DNA of 64,000 nucleotides, taken from assembly GCF_025698545.1 (NCBI RefSeq), contig NC_068569.1:16616001-16680000 (forward strand). The letters run 5' to 3'. The number at the start of each line of letters is the position of its first letter. Within the stretch, counting starts at the first letter, position 1. Both the position numbers and the translations under genes were made by a program. This DNA comes from Gossypium raimondii. Its lineage: Eukaryota; Streptophyta; Magnoliopsida; Malvales; Malvaceae. Under the pieces are notes generated by a model. That model was not told the DNA's origin. It ran no database searches and saw only the letters and a list, made by a program, of their open reading frames with translations. Shown here piece by piece: positions 1 through 12,300 of the stretch.

Positions 1-2
1 AT

Positions 3-1261
3 GATTGGAGAAAGAAAGTTGTAGATACTTGTACATCAACATGGGATGTTACAGAGACAGGAAAGAGCATTTCCAAGTATGTCTACTTCACTACTACATT
101 GCCTCTATTTTTTTTTTTTTGAAGTACAGATCAACAACTTTGGGAGTGACAATATGCCTTAAGGACTGGAGTAAGCATCCTCTGGGTTCATTTCTATAAT
201 CAAGCACTAAAAGATACCTTCAGTAGCATGCTAAAAGTTTCCAATCAGACATTTTGTTCTCTGTTCACTCCCAATCACATTCTTCCTTGAGTAACAGCTT
301 TAAATGATTGCAGTATAAGGATTAATTTAGGAGATATTATGAGCCTCCAGTCAGATTGTGTTGGATTTGCCTTTTGTCTTTTCTGTAGATCTTTCCTAAG
401 AAACTGCATCCAACTTATCACTTTAAACAAGTAAATCTTAGTCTGGTTAGGTGAAAGGTTTTTCTGAAGTCTTCATGTCATCTTCAGATATCAGAAACTG
501 ATCAATATGAGAGGACATTGGAAGAAATTGAAAATCCTTTAAAACAAGCATGGTAGATATTCAATATCAATTCGTTTCCTCCTCTTTTGCAGGATGAAAA
601 GAGAAGAAGCCAAAATCACTGCCTGGGAAAATCTGCAGAAGGCTAAAGCCGAGGCAGCCATAAGGAAACTAGAGGTTTCTTTTCTCCTGAGTACTATTAA
701 CAACTGTAGTAATCTATTTAAGTCAATGATCAACCTTGATACAGAAAAAATAAAAATCCTCTCGCAGTATGATTTAAATATTTCTTTCCGTTTCTTATCT
801 GTCTAGCTTGCTCATTTAGGTATTAAAGCAATCATGTAACATCTTGATGAACTGGAACTGAGTAGATAGTGTCACTTGTTCTTTTACCGGCACAACTTTT
901 GGTTTTGCTCTTAAATAGAATATACATGACAAAAACATAGACAAAGTGACAAACATGACCACTAAATATGATAATTTGTGGTGAAAATGCAACAGCTCTA
1001 GAATGACCAAAAACCTTATTTCTTCATCATTACTGACACAATGATATATTTCAGATGAAGCTGGAAAAGAAGAGATCGTCATCAATGGATAAGATAATGA
1101 ATAAACTAAGATCAGCTCAGAAGAGAGCCCAAGATATGAGAAATTCGATGCTGGCCAACCAGGCCCATCAGGTTACAAAGACCTCGCATATGGCTATATC
1201 TTTCAGAAGAACCCGCCAGATGAGTTCATTGAGTGGTTGCTTCACCTGCCAAGCTTTCTAA
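3..1261 (+). CDS. Remorin family protein, C-terminal exons (5' end outside the window)
   Basis: Three exons read in one frame: 3-76, 593-674 and 1055-1261 (TAA at 1259-1261), with introns GT..AG (donor GTATGT at 77, acceptor TTTTGCAG before 593, acceptor TTTCAG before 1055). The first exon encodes the WDVTETGKSISK stretch seen just upstream of the remorin domain in long-N-terminus remorins (Arabidopsis At1g30320 and At2g02170 type, from memory). The next two encode the conserved remorin_C coiled coil (KREEAKITAWENLQKAKAEA, then KLEKKRSSSMDKIMNKLRSA). The protein ends in SGCFTCQAF, whose cysteines are candidates for the lipidated membrane anchor typical of remorins. Family role: plasma-membrane nanodomain scaffold on the cytosolic side. 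The N-terminal part, start codon and promoter lie to the left of the window. Only the domain identity is secure. Confidence 0.9.
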
Positions 1262-2321
1262 TGCATTTGCTTATCTATCTGTTACTGGTTGAATCAGGCC
1301 TGAAATGCAGGGTAATTTCTGCTTGGAATAGTGATTACTGATTTGTTTTCTTCTTTTTTCATTTGTTTCTTTCTCCCTTTTCGTGTTTGTGTGCGTGTGT
1401 GAAGTATAAACATTTATTCACCCTAAGTTTAGACAGTGTTAACATATGAAATATCATTACTGAAACAACTGAAATGTCATGAATTAACCGTATGTATGTA
1501 TTGGATTGATGAGTTCATTGATGTGGAGAGTACTCCAAATTCTATAACAAGTCCCAACTGCAGATCTTGGTAAACATATTAGCTATTCGTGTTGTTTAAA
1601 CGGGCAGCTTAGCACTTCATGTAAATAGACTGCTTCAAGTTTTGATTATATGGCATCTTGTTCAATAACAAGACACAAGATTACTTGCTTGTTTTACATT
1701 TAATTTTTAGTGAATGTAGAAAATGGAAGTGTGTCCACTTAGCAATCAAAAGTTTTACTTATTATATCGGTAGTAGAGTTTTATACTTACATGGTTTCAT
1801 CTTATCTCTTACCAGTTTGAAGAACAGAGACCACTGGAGACGATGAATATTGCACAAGAAGCAATTGTTACGCGGACATGAAAATGGTGTCGCCATAGTT
1901 TTGATTGAATGAAGCACTGCTACCTCCATAAAAATTCCTACGAGTGCAAGACTCCAATTGCCATGCCCCGAGACTTCCCACGGTTTCCTGAATGTTTTGA
2001 GTAATAAAATCCTGTATGCATGTATGTATGTAAATCGACCTTTCAAGTTTACATATTTTTTCTGTGACAGCTTGCCATGGAAATGGAAATATCATTCATA
2101 TCTTTTAAGTTTTACCCAAGTATCTCAAGTAATAGTACCGACGATAGATCAGATAGATGCAAAAGCATTGCAACTTTGTCATTAGAATATCTATCGCTGA
2201 GCGGAGATGGATTCTTTTGAGAGAAATTTTCAAATAACTGTTCGTCTAGAGTTAACGGATCTTACAATAGATTGATATTGTCTCTCAACTCAATGGAGAA
2301 TCCGAGTGCTTGACCTTACTT
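1262..2321. other. 3' flank of the remorin gene, no gene recognised
   Basis: AT-rich sequence holding the remorin 3' UTR (AATAAA-like motifs are frequent, so no poly(A) site is assigned) and the presumed 5' flank of the miR162-like locus. A minus-strand reading frame at 1868-2017, after a good acceptor (CATACAG), gives a peptide that looks mildly protein-like, but it could not be joined in frame to a second exon. Confidence 0.5.
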
Positions 2322-2679
2322 GAAGAGGCAGCGGTTCATCTGTGGCACGGGATTTTTACACAAATAGGGTGAAAAAATCTACTGAAATAGGGTGTCAGAA
2401 AAAGTATTTATCAAAATGGGTTACATTGGAGCCTATTAGATAGGTGCCAATGAATAAAAAAATTATAAATTTTTTTTAATAAAATATTTTTTTAATAATT
2501 TTTTTAAAAAAAATACGGGTCAAAATACGGTGAACGGGTCGGGTCGGGTCGGGTGGCGCCTATCAGGTAGGCGCCAATGAAGGTGCCTCATAGAGAGGCG
2601 CCAATGGTGGCCTTTTGCCCACCGCTGCACTGCTGCACCAGCAGCATGTCTTGTCCCTTCAATTTTGTTTTTTTTTTTG

Positions 2680-2688
2680 CCTATAAGT
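2680..2688 (+). promoter_or_regulatory. TATA-like box of the left MULE TIR
   Basis: CCTATAAGT lies upstream of a purine-rich leader (2713-2803) that ends at a splice donor (AAG then GTAATG). The mirror copy in the right TIR reads CCCTATAAATACC on the minus strand (near 4546-4558). It would drive the plant-mobile-domain gene; this is inferred from position only. Confidence 0.4.
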
Positions 2689-3572
2689 AAGGTCCCAAAA
2701 CATGCAATGGGCACGGCACAGAAAAAAAAAAAAAGAGAGAAAGGAGAAGAAGAGAAGGAGAAGGAGAAGAAGAGGAAAAGAAGAAGAAAGAAAAAAAAAG
2801 AAGGTAATGTATTATTTTAGTAAATAATTTTGTTTATAATTTAAAAGTTTATAGTTTGTGAATTTTTAGAAGATATTGTGATTTTTTTGTTATTAATTAT
2901 TAATTATAAATTATCTATATTTAGTGTTTAAAGTTTGGATTAAAATTTTGTATGAATATTCTAAATTTTTTTGTATGAATTTTGTATTTTTTATGAATAT
3001 TGTACTAATTTTATAATTAAATTTGTATTTATAGTTTTGGATTAGTATTTTGTATGAATATTGTAATTTTTGTATGAATATTATAATTTTGTATGAATAT
3101 TGTAATTTTTTGTATGAATATTGTAATTTTGTATGAATATTGTAATGTCGGGATATATTATAATATTGTAATTTTTGTATGAATATTGTAATTATTTTAT
3201 AATTAATTTGTTAGTAATTTATATAAATTATTGTGTGTGTAATTATTTAAAATTTAATTTATTAGTAATTTAGGATTAAGCTATAAGTTGTTGTGTTTAG
3301 TTTAGTATTTGGTGAGTTTAACATATAAAGTTTATAAAAAATTAAAAATCATTTTATTAAAAGTTTAATTATAAAAATTAAAATTTATTTTATTAAAAGT
3401 TTAATTATAACTGACTTTTTAATCATATAGTTGTTGTTAACTCATTTAATTTTTATATAATGTAACTTTTATATAATTAAATTTTATTTGATTTTGTATT
3501 TATTTAACAAGAAATTATTGATTTTTGAAACAAATTAATGAATTCATTTTTTTGATTGCAGATTTGCAAGAA

Positions 3573-4305
3573 ATGAGTTCTCTAATTAATAATAATAATC
3601 ACATATAAAGTACTATTAATAAGATGGTAATAAAATTTTTATTTGATATTCATGTTATTTGTTGAATTAAATTATATTGTATTAACTATTTTGCTAATTT
3701 AATAATGTCAGGGTCCGTATCGCGTATTGAGGGGCCGTGTTAATAGTGTAGGGTTTCAGCCAGATGAACGCCTAATACCATACTTAGAGTTAGCCGAGTT
3801 CGGATCAGCGACATTGATTCGGACTTTTGATCTGCGATACGACTTGATTTCCGCTTTAGTCGAGCGATGGCGTCCGAAGACCCACACATTTCATTTGTCG
3901 TGCGGAGAGTGTACCGTCACTCTAGAGGATGTTGCAGTACAGCTCGGGCTTCCCATAGACGGGAATACGGTCACGGGCGTAAGTTCAATCTCTAGGCCAG
4001 CTACCCTTTGCAATGAATTACTTGGACGCTCGTCAAGTCAGGGGAAATTTACCAGTTTGAGATTTTCATGGCTAAAGGCCAATTTTGAGCATTTGCCAAG
4101 TACTGCTAATGAATGGGAGGTGATGCAGGCTGTTCGAGCTTACATTATGCACCTTATAGGGGGTGTACTCATGCCGGATGCAAACGGCAGTAAGGTCCAC
4201 TTGATGTACTTACCCCTATTATCCAACTTGCATAACACTCGTTCATACAGTTGGGGGTCCACAGTTTTAGCCATGCTGTATCGCGAACTTTGTTGGATAA
4301 CCTGA
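3573..4305 (+). pseudogene. Plant mobile domain (PMD / MAIN-like) gene, truncated and with an early stop
   Basis: The coding part begins at ATG 3573 after a 3' splice site (TTGATTGCAG ending at 3561). The first coding exon runs to 3626 (donor GTAATA). The second starts at 3712 (acceptor ATGTCAG) with GPYRVLRGRVNSVGFQPDER and ends at 4305. It carries the PMD core: FDLRYDLISALVERWRP, the HTFHLSCGECTVTLEDVAVQ block, LGLPIDG, FSWLKANFEHLP, and the YIMHLIGGVLMPDANG block. PMD proteins are plant-specific; MAIN and MAIL1 act in transposon silencing and genome stability, and related domains ride inside MULEs and retrotransposons. Defects: in-frame TAA at 3606-3608 in the first coding exon, and loss of everything after YRELCWIT, so about half of a normal PMD is missing. 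Translation could only begin after the stop. The long open second exon suggests recent decay. Confidence 0.85.
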
Positions 4306-4597
4306 CAGTTTCAAAATGTAAACAAATTACATAAAAATTATTTTTTCTTCAAAAACTAACAAAATTAATAACCTGACAAAATAAATTTCAAATAATAAAA
4401 TTACTAACAAGACTCTACATTCTATTTAAAAAGAAATAAACCAAAATACCTTATTTTTTTCTTCTTTTCCTTCCTTCTTTTCTTCTGCTTCCTTCCTTCT
4501 TATTTCTTCTGTTTCTCTAGTAAAATTTATGTCTGTGTTGGGGGTATTTATAGGGAAAAATCAGAGCATTGGCCCCTCTCAGTATGACACCAATAAT

Positions 4598-4672
4598 GGC
4601 GCCTCCCAGATAGGCACCACCATTGGCGCCTCCCAGATAGGCACCACCATTGGCGCCTCCCAGATAGGCGCT
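4598..4672. repeat. Three tandem 27-bp units inside the right MULE TIR
   Basis: GGCGCCTCCCAGATAGGC followed by ACCACCATT is repeated from 4598, 4625 and 4652; the third unit ends in GGCGCTG where the solo LTR begins. Each unit contains the palindrome GGCGCC. Related GGCGCC/ATAGGC pairs occur in the left TIR at 2555-2610 in opposite orientation. Confidence 0.85.
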
Positions 4673-6125
4673 GATTAAATGCTAAAGTTACATATTTTAT
4701 GTAACTAATTAATTGGTTAATTTATGAGAATGCACCACTAATTTTGCCATATTTATTGAATTTTGTGCAGGAATGTAATTTGGGGCTAAATAGAAGAAAA
4801 AGGAAACAATTGGGCCAAATTGAAGAAAGTAGCAAAGAAGGAGGGCCAAAGTAGAATTTTTCCAATATTAATTAGCTGAAAATTTTGTTGACTTAGTGGG
4901 GGAGATTATTTTGGGATTTATTTTATCATGAGATATTTTTTTTCCTTAATTTCCTATGACTAGTTGGCTCCTAATTTAGTAAATCCACTAGTATAAATAG
5001 AGCTTGTATTGGTCATTTATTCATCAATCAAAAATATTAAGTTCTTGTCTTTCAATACATTCTCTCTTTTCTCACGTAGCATTGTTGTTTCTTTAGTTTC
5101 ATTTCCTTCAATTTTTAATTTCCAGTAGCTAATCACCAAATCAAGCCATTTGCAATTCCATTTTTCAATTTTTTTTCCAAATAGTCAACCACCCCACTTT
5201 AATATATTCCAACCCCCATACTCAATCACATCACCCATCTTTTCACAATTTCTACCTTATTTAATTTATCAAATACCAACATGCCCCAAACATTAGCCAA
5301 CTAAACCCATTTTTAGCTTTAGGCCGAAATTAGCCTCGTCAAAACCCGTGAGTTACGAACCCGAGCCATTTAACTCCTAAAATTCCAGTACTTATTACTT
5401 CTCCAGATTAAGAGTATGATATTGTCAACTCATAAAGTCAGATCAACACTAAGTAAAAAAAGACGTTTGATTTATTGTGGTTAGACGTACAGTTGGAATT
5501 CCGAAAGGAACGTTTCTAATCGGTTTTCTGTGAACACATTGGCGAGCCAAGTGGAGATTGCTGTTTGGTTCCGTCAAGGGAAGTAGTAACCGGATTTAAA
5601 TGTCCCACGCGGTTGAGGGCATTGGTTCGAGCTAGGCTCTTCTAGAACGCAAAGCTGCTGGAGTTCTAAATCACGAACGTTTCGTGGTTGTTCGATCGGT
5701 AAAAATTAGTTATTGGACGTTCCATAACTAATTTACACAAGGAAGAGTTGGTGTCCGAGGCGTCATTGGTAGCTATAACTAGCTTATTGGAAAAGAGGAG
5801 TTCATCCAATTTCGAGGATCGGTTCAAAGACGAGGAAAATTCGTGTCTAAAGCTGAGCTCATTCTAATTAATTTTTCTTAATATTTATTTCACGGTTTTA
5901 TTATTCATTTTCAACTTTTACTTTTGACATTATTTTTCATTAATTTCGGTTTTCAAATTTTATCCCCCAAACGTCTTGGGCACGGCAATTTGCCTCGACA
6001 TAAATCTGGTCAAGCGAGCAACAGTTCTGATAAGCAGCCGGTCTACGAGGATCGACCCTACTCCCTATACTGCATAATTTGCAAACTAAGGCGTAGGTTT
6101 ATATTGGTGGATTCGACACCCATCA
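4672..6125. mobile_element. Solo LTR (about 1.45 kb) inserted in the right TIR of the MULE
   Basis: The insert begins TGATTAAATG and ends CACCCATCA (short inverted TGAT/ATCA ends), and GGCGC is duplicated at 4667-4671 and 6126-6130. Removing it restores the symmetry of the MULE TIR, which independently supports the borders. Inside is a TATA box (TATAAATAG near 4993) preceding a pyrimidine-rich stretch, which fits a + strand LTR promoter. There is no gag-pol coding sequence and no second LTR, so recombination between LTRs is the simplest origin. Family unassigned. Confidence 0.8.
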
Positions 6126-6391
6126 GGCGCCAATACTATGTATTATATGTGTTATATACTGACCTGGAAAAATATTTAATTATATTTTATTAAAAAAATA
6201 TATTATTTTTTTATTCATTGGCGCCTATCTAATAGGCTCCAATGAAAAAGTAACCCATTTTGGTAAATATTTTTTCTGACACCCTATTTCAGTAGATTTT
6301 TTTTTCACCCTATTTGTGTAAAAAACCCTCTGTGGCACATATTGACTATCTTGATGAAGCATTCTCGTTTTGATAAACCTGTCATCTCTTC

Positions 6392-9300
6392 TGATAGCAT
6401 TAGGCAATCAATTTTTTTACAAAATCGGAAAACAAAACCTTAAAAGAGAACAATACTAACCCGTTGAAAGTTTCATCCCAAGAGATCCCCTCAACGTCTC
6501 TGCATAAAGTGTTGGTGAAACAAATCCAGTTATTCAGATATGCCAATGACGAGGTATATGTCAGTGAATCATCTTTGCCTTTAAGTTCGTGTTTATGTAT
6601 TGGGTCTTGAAGTTGAAGATCCGAGGGCGAGGATCCCATTTGGGTAGGTTGGTATAATCTTGTGCAGTAATGAACCGGTCAACTTAAACCTAGCTTTACT
6701 GATTTTGGGCCAGAGGCCTAGTTCACATAATGGAAGTTGGGAGCCCAACAAAATATAAAATCATAAATGGGCCTGGAATTTGTTTATCAGTTTATCAGGA
6801 AAAAGGGATAACAGCAGGTTTTACCCCTATAATTTAGCGAAATTGTCACTGTGGTACCTACACATTTTACTGTTGTGACACGTTGGCCAATCTTTCACAT
6901 TTCAACCTCGACATTTACCATCACAATCGAATCACCACCATCTTATCTTCTACATTCGTCCCCTCCCATCGACACCATAACCAAACCCAACCATGACCTA
7001 CACCCACAAACAGTTGCAACAAACAACACCAGAAAAGAAATGTTATCCTCTTTATAGTTTTATCAGTAAATCAGATAATATACAGAACAATTATATTTTT
7101 AATGAGGTGATATCTGACTAATCTGTCAAAGATAAACACTTTCTTCTAATTTCTCATAATCATAATTATTAAATATTAAAAAAACTAAAATGTAAAGGGG
7201 AAAAATGGTCCTTTCATTCAAGTTAAATACAGTGGATGGTATCCACCGAAAAGGATGTATAATCTTTGGACCACCGATATTTATTACCGTAGAGTCCATA
7301 AATAAGAAGAACAAACCCATAGCACCCTTCCATCGACATATCTCTCTCTCAAAGCATTTTGCTTTCACATTTCTGGAAAACAACAGAATGGGGACAAACT
7401 TTTCCAAGATCCTGCAAGAAATACATCCCACCCCTCAAAAAAGGACAAACTGGAAAAAAGAACATTGTCCCAAGAGATTATATTTGTGTCCTTATCCCAG
7501 AGGGACCCCGTTTTTCCTCACTAAAATCTAATCCGACCAACCAACCAACATAATTTAATGTTTTGTTTTCAGTAACACAACCGTCGATTTTCTCTTTTCA
7601 GTTGGTGCATATTTCACTTTGCCATCACGAAAGAAATTCATTTATATCTCCTTGGGCTTATTTTCTTTATTTTTGGGTGTCATTTTCTCTCAAAGATTAT
7701 AGATTATTATGTTCACGTTTTCCTGTCTGGTGTAAGAATTAAGTTAAGACAAAGACGAAACTAGTAATTTTGCATCAAGTTTAGCAACATTAGTTTTGGT
7801 CATAACCAGAAAGTCCATGATAAAATGTCTGTACTTGGAGGGCCATATTCCATAGATAAGCAGCCAATTACAATTTTTCAAACGTTTTTGAGCCTCCAGA
7901 GATCAAACTCAAACCTAATGCGGTAGGAATCTCTTGTCACTGTACCAAAAAAGAAAGAAAGGGTTTTTCCGGAGCTTTTTACTCTGTGTCACATACAATA
8001 TGCCCATTTCCGACACATAATCATTCATAATATTTGCCTCCCTAAGTTATGTGCAGCTCAAATGATAGCCCACTGATTTGGACTTTCAATGTCATAGGCA
8101 TTGTAACATGGTAAAATCTAGTCAATTTGAACTATTATACTATGGTAAATGAAATTAAAATTAGGTTCACTTGGTATATATAAGATGTTATGATTAGAAT
8201 TCGAATCTCAACACTTACGACTTTTCTCACTTAAATATATAAATGTTTTATAATAATTTACATTTCAAAGTTACCTATTTCTACAGACTTGAATTCATCA
8301 GTGGTGTTTCACAATATTAAAAGCATGTCTTGAAAAATAAATTGGATTGGGGGGTTATGCCTGAAATAGAGAGGACAAGGGGGGCTCCCCTTGGCTGAAA
8401 CCCAGTAATCCCACTATGTGCTAATGTTGGAGTTATAGTGGGATATCTCACATGGGTTTTCTGATAATATCTTTCACCATTTCCTATTATTATTTGTCTG
8501 CCCTCCCTTGCTTTTAAATATTTTTCTCCTTGCTTCAATTGTGGATTTTGGGTAAGGAGGAATAAATGGCTTTCGGGATGACATGCATTTCCTCCATTTT
8601 AATATATATATATATATATATTTACAACATAAAATATCATTTTACTCGGCACTCGGATCATTTAAAAAATGCATATGAAAATTTAGATGCTTTAAGACCC
8701 ACAATTGATTTGTGAAAAATATTGAGCCAAAAGAGATCAATCAACAAATTAAATATATTATTCTTATGTATTATTTGTGTTTGAATATCTATTAAATAAA
8801 TAAAATAGTCAACTTTAAATATAATAATAAAAAGAATTCCATGTGTTGATTTGATAGTTAAGCTGTTCACCGCTTCAAATATAATCTGGGTTTGAGTCGC
8901 ACTAGTTGCATTGCCATTAGGGCTTTGTCCTCCTCTTATAATTCATCCAAAATAATAATTTAAAAGATATTGAAAAAATCTTCAATTAATCAGAACAACA
9001 TCAAAGGGGATACGGGTCAGGAACCCATGGCCATCGTGCTTACTACCAAGGCTTGAAAATCTCCTCTAGATTCAATGGATTCATACTTCAAAGCTCAATC
9101 AAGTATTTATTCTTGAACCCCCTACAGAGAAGATAAAGGAAATTCCACACAAACAACTTAAATAGAAGGCTAAAGCGATATAAGCCCCTAAATTTTGGTG
9201 AAAAAATGAATTAAGCTCCTTTACAAAAAAATTTGTTCAATTAAGTCCTCAAATTCTCAAATTGCATCAATTAAGATATTTGATCAATGTTTTCTGTTTT

Positions 9301-12300
9301 TGACCATTATATCACTAATGTGGCTATTAACGACACTGATGTGGTGGTCCAGCCAGCTACCACGTCAACAAAATAAAAAATAAAAAAAACTATTTATGTT
9401 TGGAATGAACTTGGATAATTGTCTAGGTTCGAACTCGGTTTGAGTCCAAAATGAATTGGGACATACAAATTTCAATTTCAAACTAAATTCGGACAACTGC
9501 CGAAATTTATTCTTGATAAATTTTTTAAATTATATAAAATTTTAAATATTAAAAAAATATATTTTTAAATATGAGATGCGTGTCAATGTTCTGATTCTAA
9601 TGATACTTTTAGGCTATATAAAAATAAAAAGAAAGATAATTTAGAAAATAAATAAATACAATTTTATTAATCAAACTAAAATAGTACTGAACATATACCA
9701 ATTAAAAAAATGTGTATCATCTATTTTGTTACATGTGTAATCTAAAAGGTGTATCAATTATTTTATTACAAGTATGATTAATAAAATTAATATATATTTA
9801 TTTTATGGGTTAATATTTGGTACACTAATAGTATATTTTTCTATTTCACAAGCAACTTTAAAAAATTTCTGTGTCTTTTCTTTTAAATATTTATTTATTT
9901 TAATATTATACTATATCTTGTCAGCCCCGTAATCTTACTTGTGAAGTATAAAACTCCAAACATTATTCATAGCATAAATAATAATCAGATAATAAATAAA
10001 TTTAAAATGATCTATCAAACGATTTATTTATGAAAAGAAATGAGGAAAATGCTTATATTTGTGTGCAATTCTTTGATTTACTGTCTTAATCAAATTTGTT
10101 GATTAGGCAGAAAAGGGTTTGTGAGCGTAGATATGGGTCAGCGGTCCAAAATTCCAAATAATGTTGTATTATATGCATGAAGATGAAGCCCAATCCACGA
10201 CAAAATTGACATCCATCCTTTTTGTTTGATGCTTACCAATGGCTCACATCCAGAAAATGACATTTTAGTTCCTTTGAACCTTTCCCACTTCTTCAATTGG
10301 AAAGCCTCTTTTTTATTCACTTGAAAATGATATGTCTGTACCCACCAAATAGAAATGAGTTTTGTTTTCTAATTTTATTCTAAATTGTCACAATCTAAAA
10401 CTTTCCATCCTCATCATATTTATAAATAATTTTAAAATAACAATTTTAAACCTCGAGGATATAATGAAGGCCAATGACTGTCTACGTTTTGCACTGACGG
10501 GAGCAATTCACTGAGCACTAACGGGAGAATAGCAAGGATATTAAATTCTATGAAGAATTTCTGCAATAATTCTTTATATAGAACAATCTAAGAATATAAA
10601 AGATGGTGAGAGAAATAGAAAGAAACTTTGTTTCTATGTTTTTAGGTGTGTCATGTAAATAAAAGTTCACTCATATTTATAAGAAGTCTCGTGTCTCTTT
10701 ATAGGGACATAACCATCCAAATAGATAGCCATATCTTTAGCAATAACATAATTGTTCAATAGATATTTAATTGAATAGTTATGATTATTTGTTAATAATC
10801 AAGTGACATAACTTTTGAATTTAAAAGACATAACTCATCACTATAAACAATGACAATTTTTGGTTAATAACCAAGTGAGTAGTGACATAACTTTTCGTTT
10901 GCAACTATTGAACTACCATATATATTTTGAAAATGTTCCAACAATCTCCCCCATTTTTGAAATATTCTAGATTTTGATAATCTTAGAAATCAATTGCATA
11001 AAAAAATGTGTCTTACAGTAGAACGTTCACTTGGTGAAAACATTTTAAAATTAATCGATGGTAGACTATCATTTGAACCAAATATTCCATTTGATTAACC
11101 AAACCATCTCACACAATGATTTTAACACCAGTCAATGCACAATATCCAGGGACACTATTATGGCCATGTGTCTGTAATATCTTTTCATGAGTGCTGTTAT
11201 AGTCAAGCCTTTGAGCTCCTAGAAGCGGCCACACTTCCACTCACATAGGTAGATCTCATCGAGAGTGTTTCCTTAATTATAACACTCTAACATATTTATG
11301 TTATGCATCTATTAAAAGTATAATTCTCATCATTCCCCTTATCATTACGGGTATCTAACACTTTTTTACCTTGAGATGATATATTATATATTATTTTATA
11401 ATATTGGTTATGTACTTTGTCTCATTTAACTTACAACTTGACGTTATTGTAAAACAACCTATATTTCAGTGGTGCTGGAAACGGTAGTTTCAAAACCCTA
11501 TTTTCTGATGATCAAGCCCGTAAATATTATTATTTAATATTTACGAGTATATTATAGTATTATATTAAATTGATACTTAACTAAAGTATAAGGATTAAAT
11601 TGTAAAAGTATAAGGATTAAATTGTAAAAATGATAAAAGTTAATCAATATAGATTTTTTAACTGCTAAATAATATTAACTATAGTTGACGGTTGGTGCTT
11701 AGATTTGGGTGATGTACTTGTTGAAATTTTAATTAAAATAATATTAAATATTAAAATGATAATAATAAACAAAAGAAAAAGTCTATCATCATCATCTTTC
11801 TTTCACCAACATCCACCCAATTTTCACCATTGAAGAAGAAATAAAAGCTCCAAATACATCAAATATTCGGACATTGCATGCAAATCCAAATCGAGTCCTT
11901 TTTTATTTTTTTATGGATTTTATGTTTTTATCATCATTGAAATTTGGTTTAGTTAATCGTGTGTTTATTTTTAAAAGGAGCGTTATAAAAGTTGAATGTC
12001 AAAGTCCTCTGTATTGGCAGGAAATTTTCAGTTTCTGAAGTAAGCAATCGTGAAAGAAGGTGGGTATGAGACGTTGAAAACAGGGTTGTATAAATTTCGA
12101 TTGAAGTGTGAAAACAAAACGGGGGCTGTCGGCACGTAACGCATGATATTTTGACGTATAATACCCATTATAATTAAAATAATGTAGGATATATTAGGAA
12201 TAATATTTCACCTGCATCATGTATTTGATTGTAGAAGTGAGTTGCTTTCGGATTGAGAAGTGAGAGAGGTGAGTTGACGAAGGTGGCGTGGAATTAATGG

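Larger units (their letters stand above)
2349..6328. mobile_element. Mutator-like element (MULE) with long TIRs and 10-bp target duplication
   Basis: The left end GGGATTTTTACACAAATAGG and the reverse complement of the right end GGGTTTTTTACACAAATAGG match over about 110 bp. TCTGTGGCAC occurs directly outside both ends (2339-2348 and 6329-6338), and a 9-11 bp duplication is the Mutator signature. Similarity continues inward on both sides through GGCGCC-rich stretches, a TATA-like CTATAA box, a GAAGAAG-rich purine tract and a 5' splice site (GTAATG at 2804 on the left). Each TIR therefore looks like an inward-facing promoter plus leader exon, as known for MuDR. The interior holds a plant-mobile-domain gene but no recognisable transposase. 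The right TIR is interrupted by a solo LTR (4672-6125). Without that insertion and its duplication the element is about 2.5 kb. Confidence 0.88.
2322..6391 (+). ncRNA. miR162-like precursor hairpin, loop split by a transposon (relic)
   Basis: The left arm at 2322-2340 contains GAGGCAGCGGTTCATC, identical over 16 bases to my recollection of the plant miR162 5p strand. The right arm at 6372-6391 contains GATAAACCT, shared with mature miR162, followed by a diverged CATC block. If the MULE and one target copy are removed, the arms lie about 41 nt apart, close to the spacing in known MIR162 genes. They then pair over 19-20 positions with three mismatches (one at C2337), two G-U pairs and one bulge. 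The C-A mismatch inside GGTTCATC/GATAAACC is also present in MIR162. Family role: miR162 targets DCL1 mRNA. Here the 3p strand has changed and the two arms are 4 kb apart, so I infer a dead paralogue. It may never have made a miRNA. Confidence 0.55.

Noticed and set aside
1868..6639. Possible minus-strand gene with exons at 6454-6639, 6340-6393 joined to 2311-2348, and 1868-2017, broken by the MULE
   Set aside because: Some splice-like sites exist and the peptides look mildly protein-like, but the last two exons do not join in one frame, no family is recognised, and the middle exon coincides with the miR162-like hairpin on the other strand.
10480..10990. Copia-like LTR suggested by ACAATCTCCCCC and ATAAAAGTTCACTC phrases
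   Set aside because: No TG..CA borders or target duplication could be found, so it is mentioned only as a possible relic.
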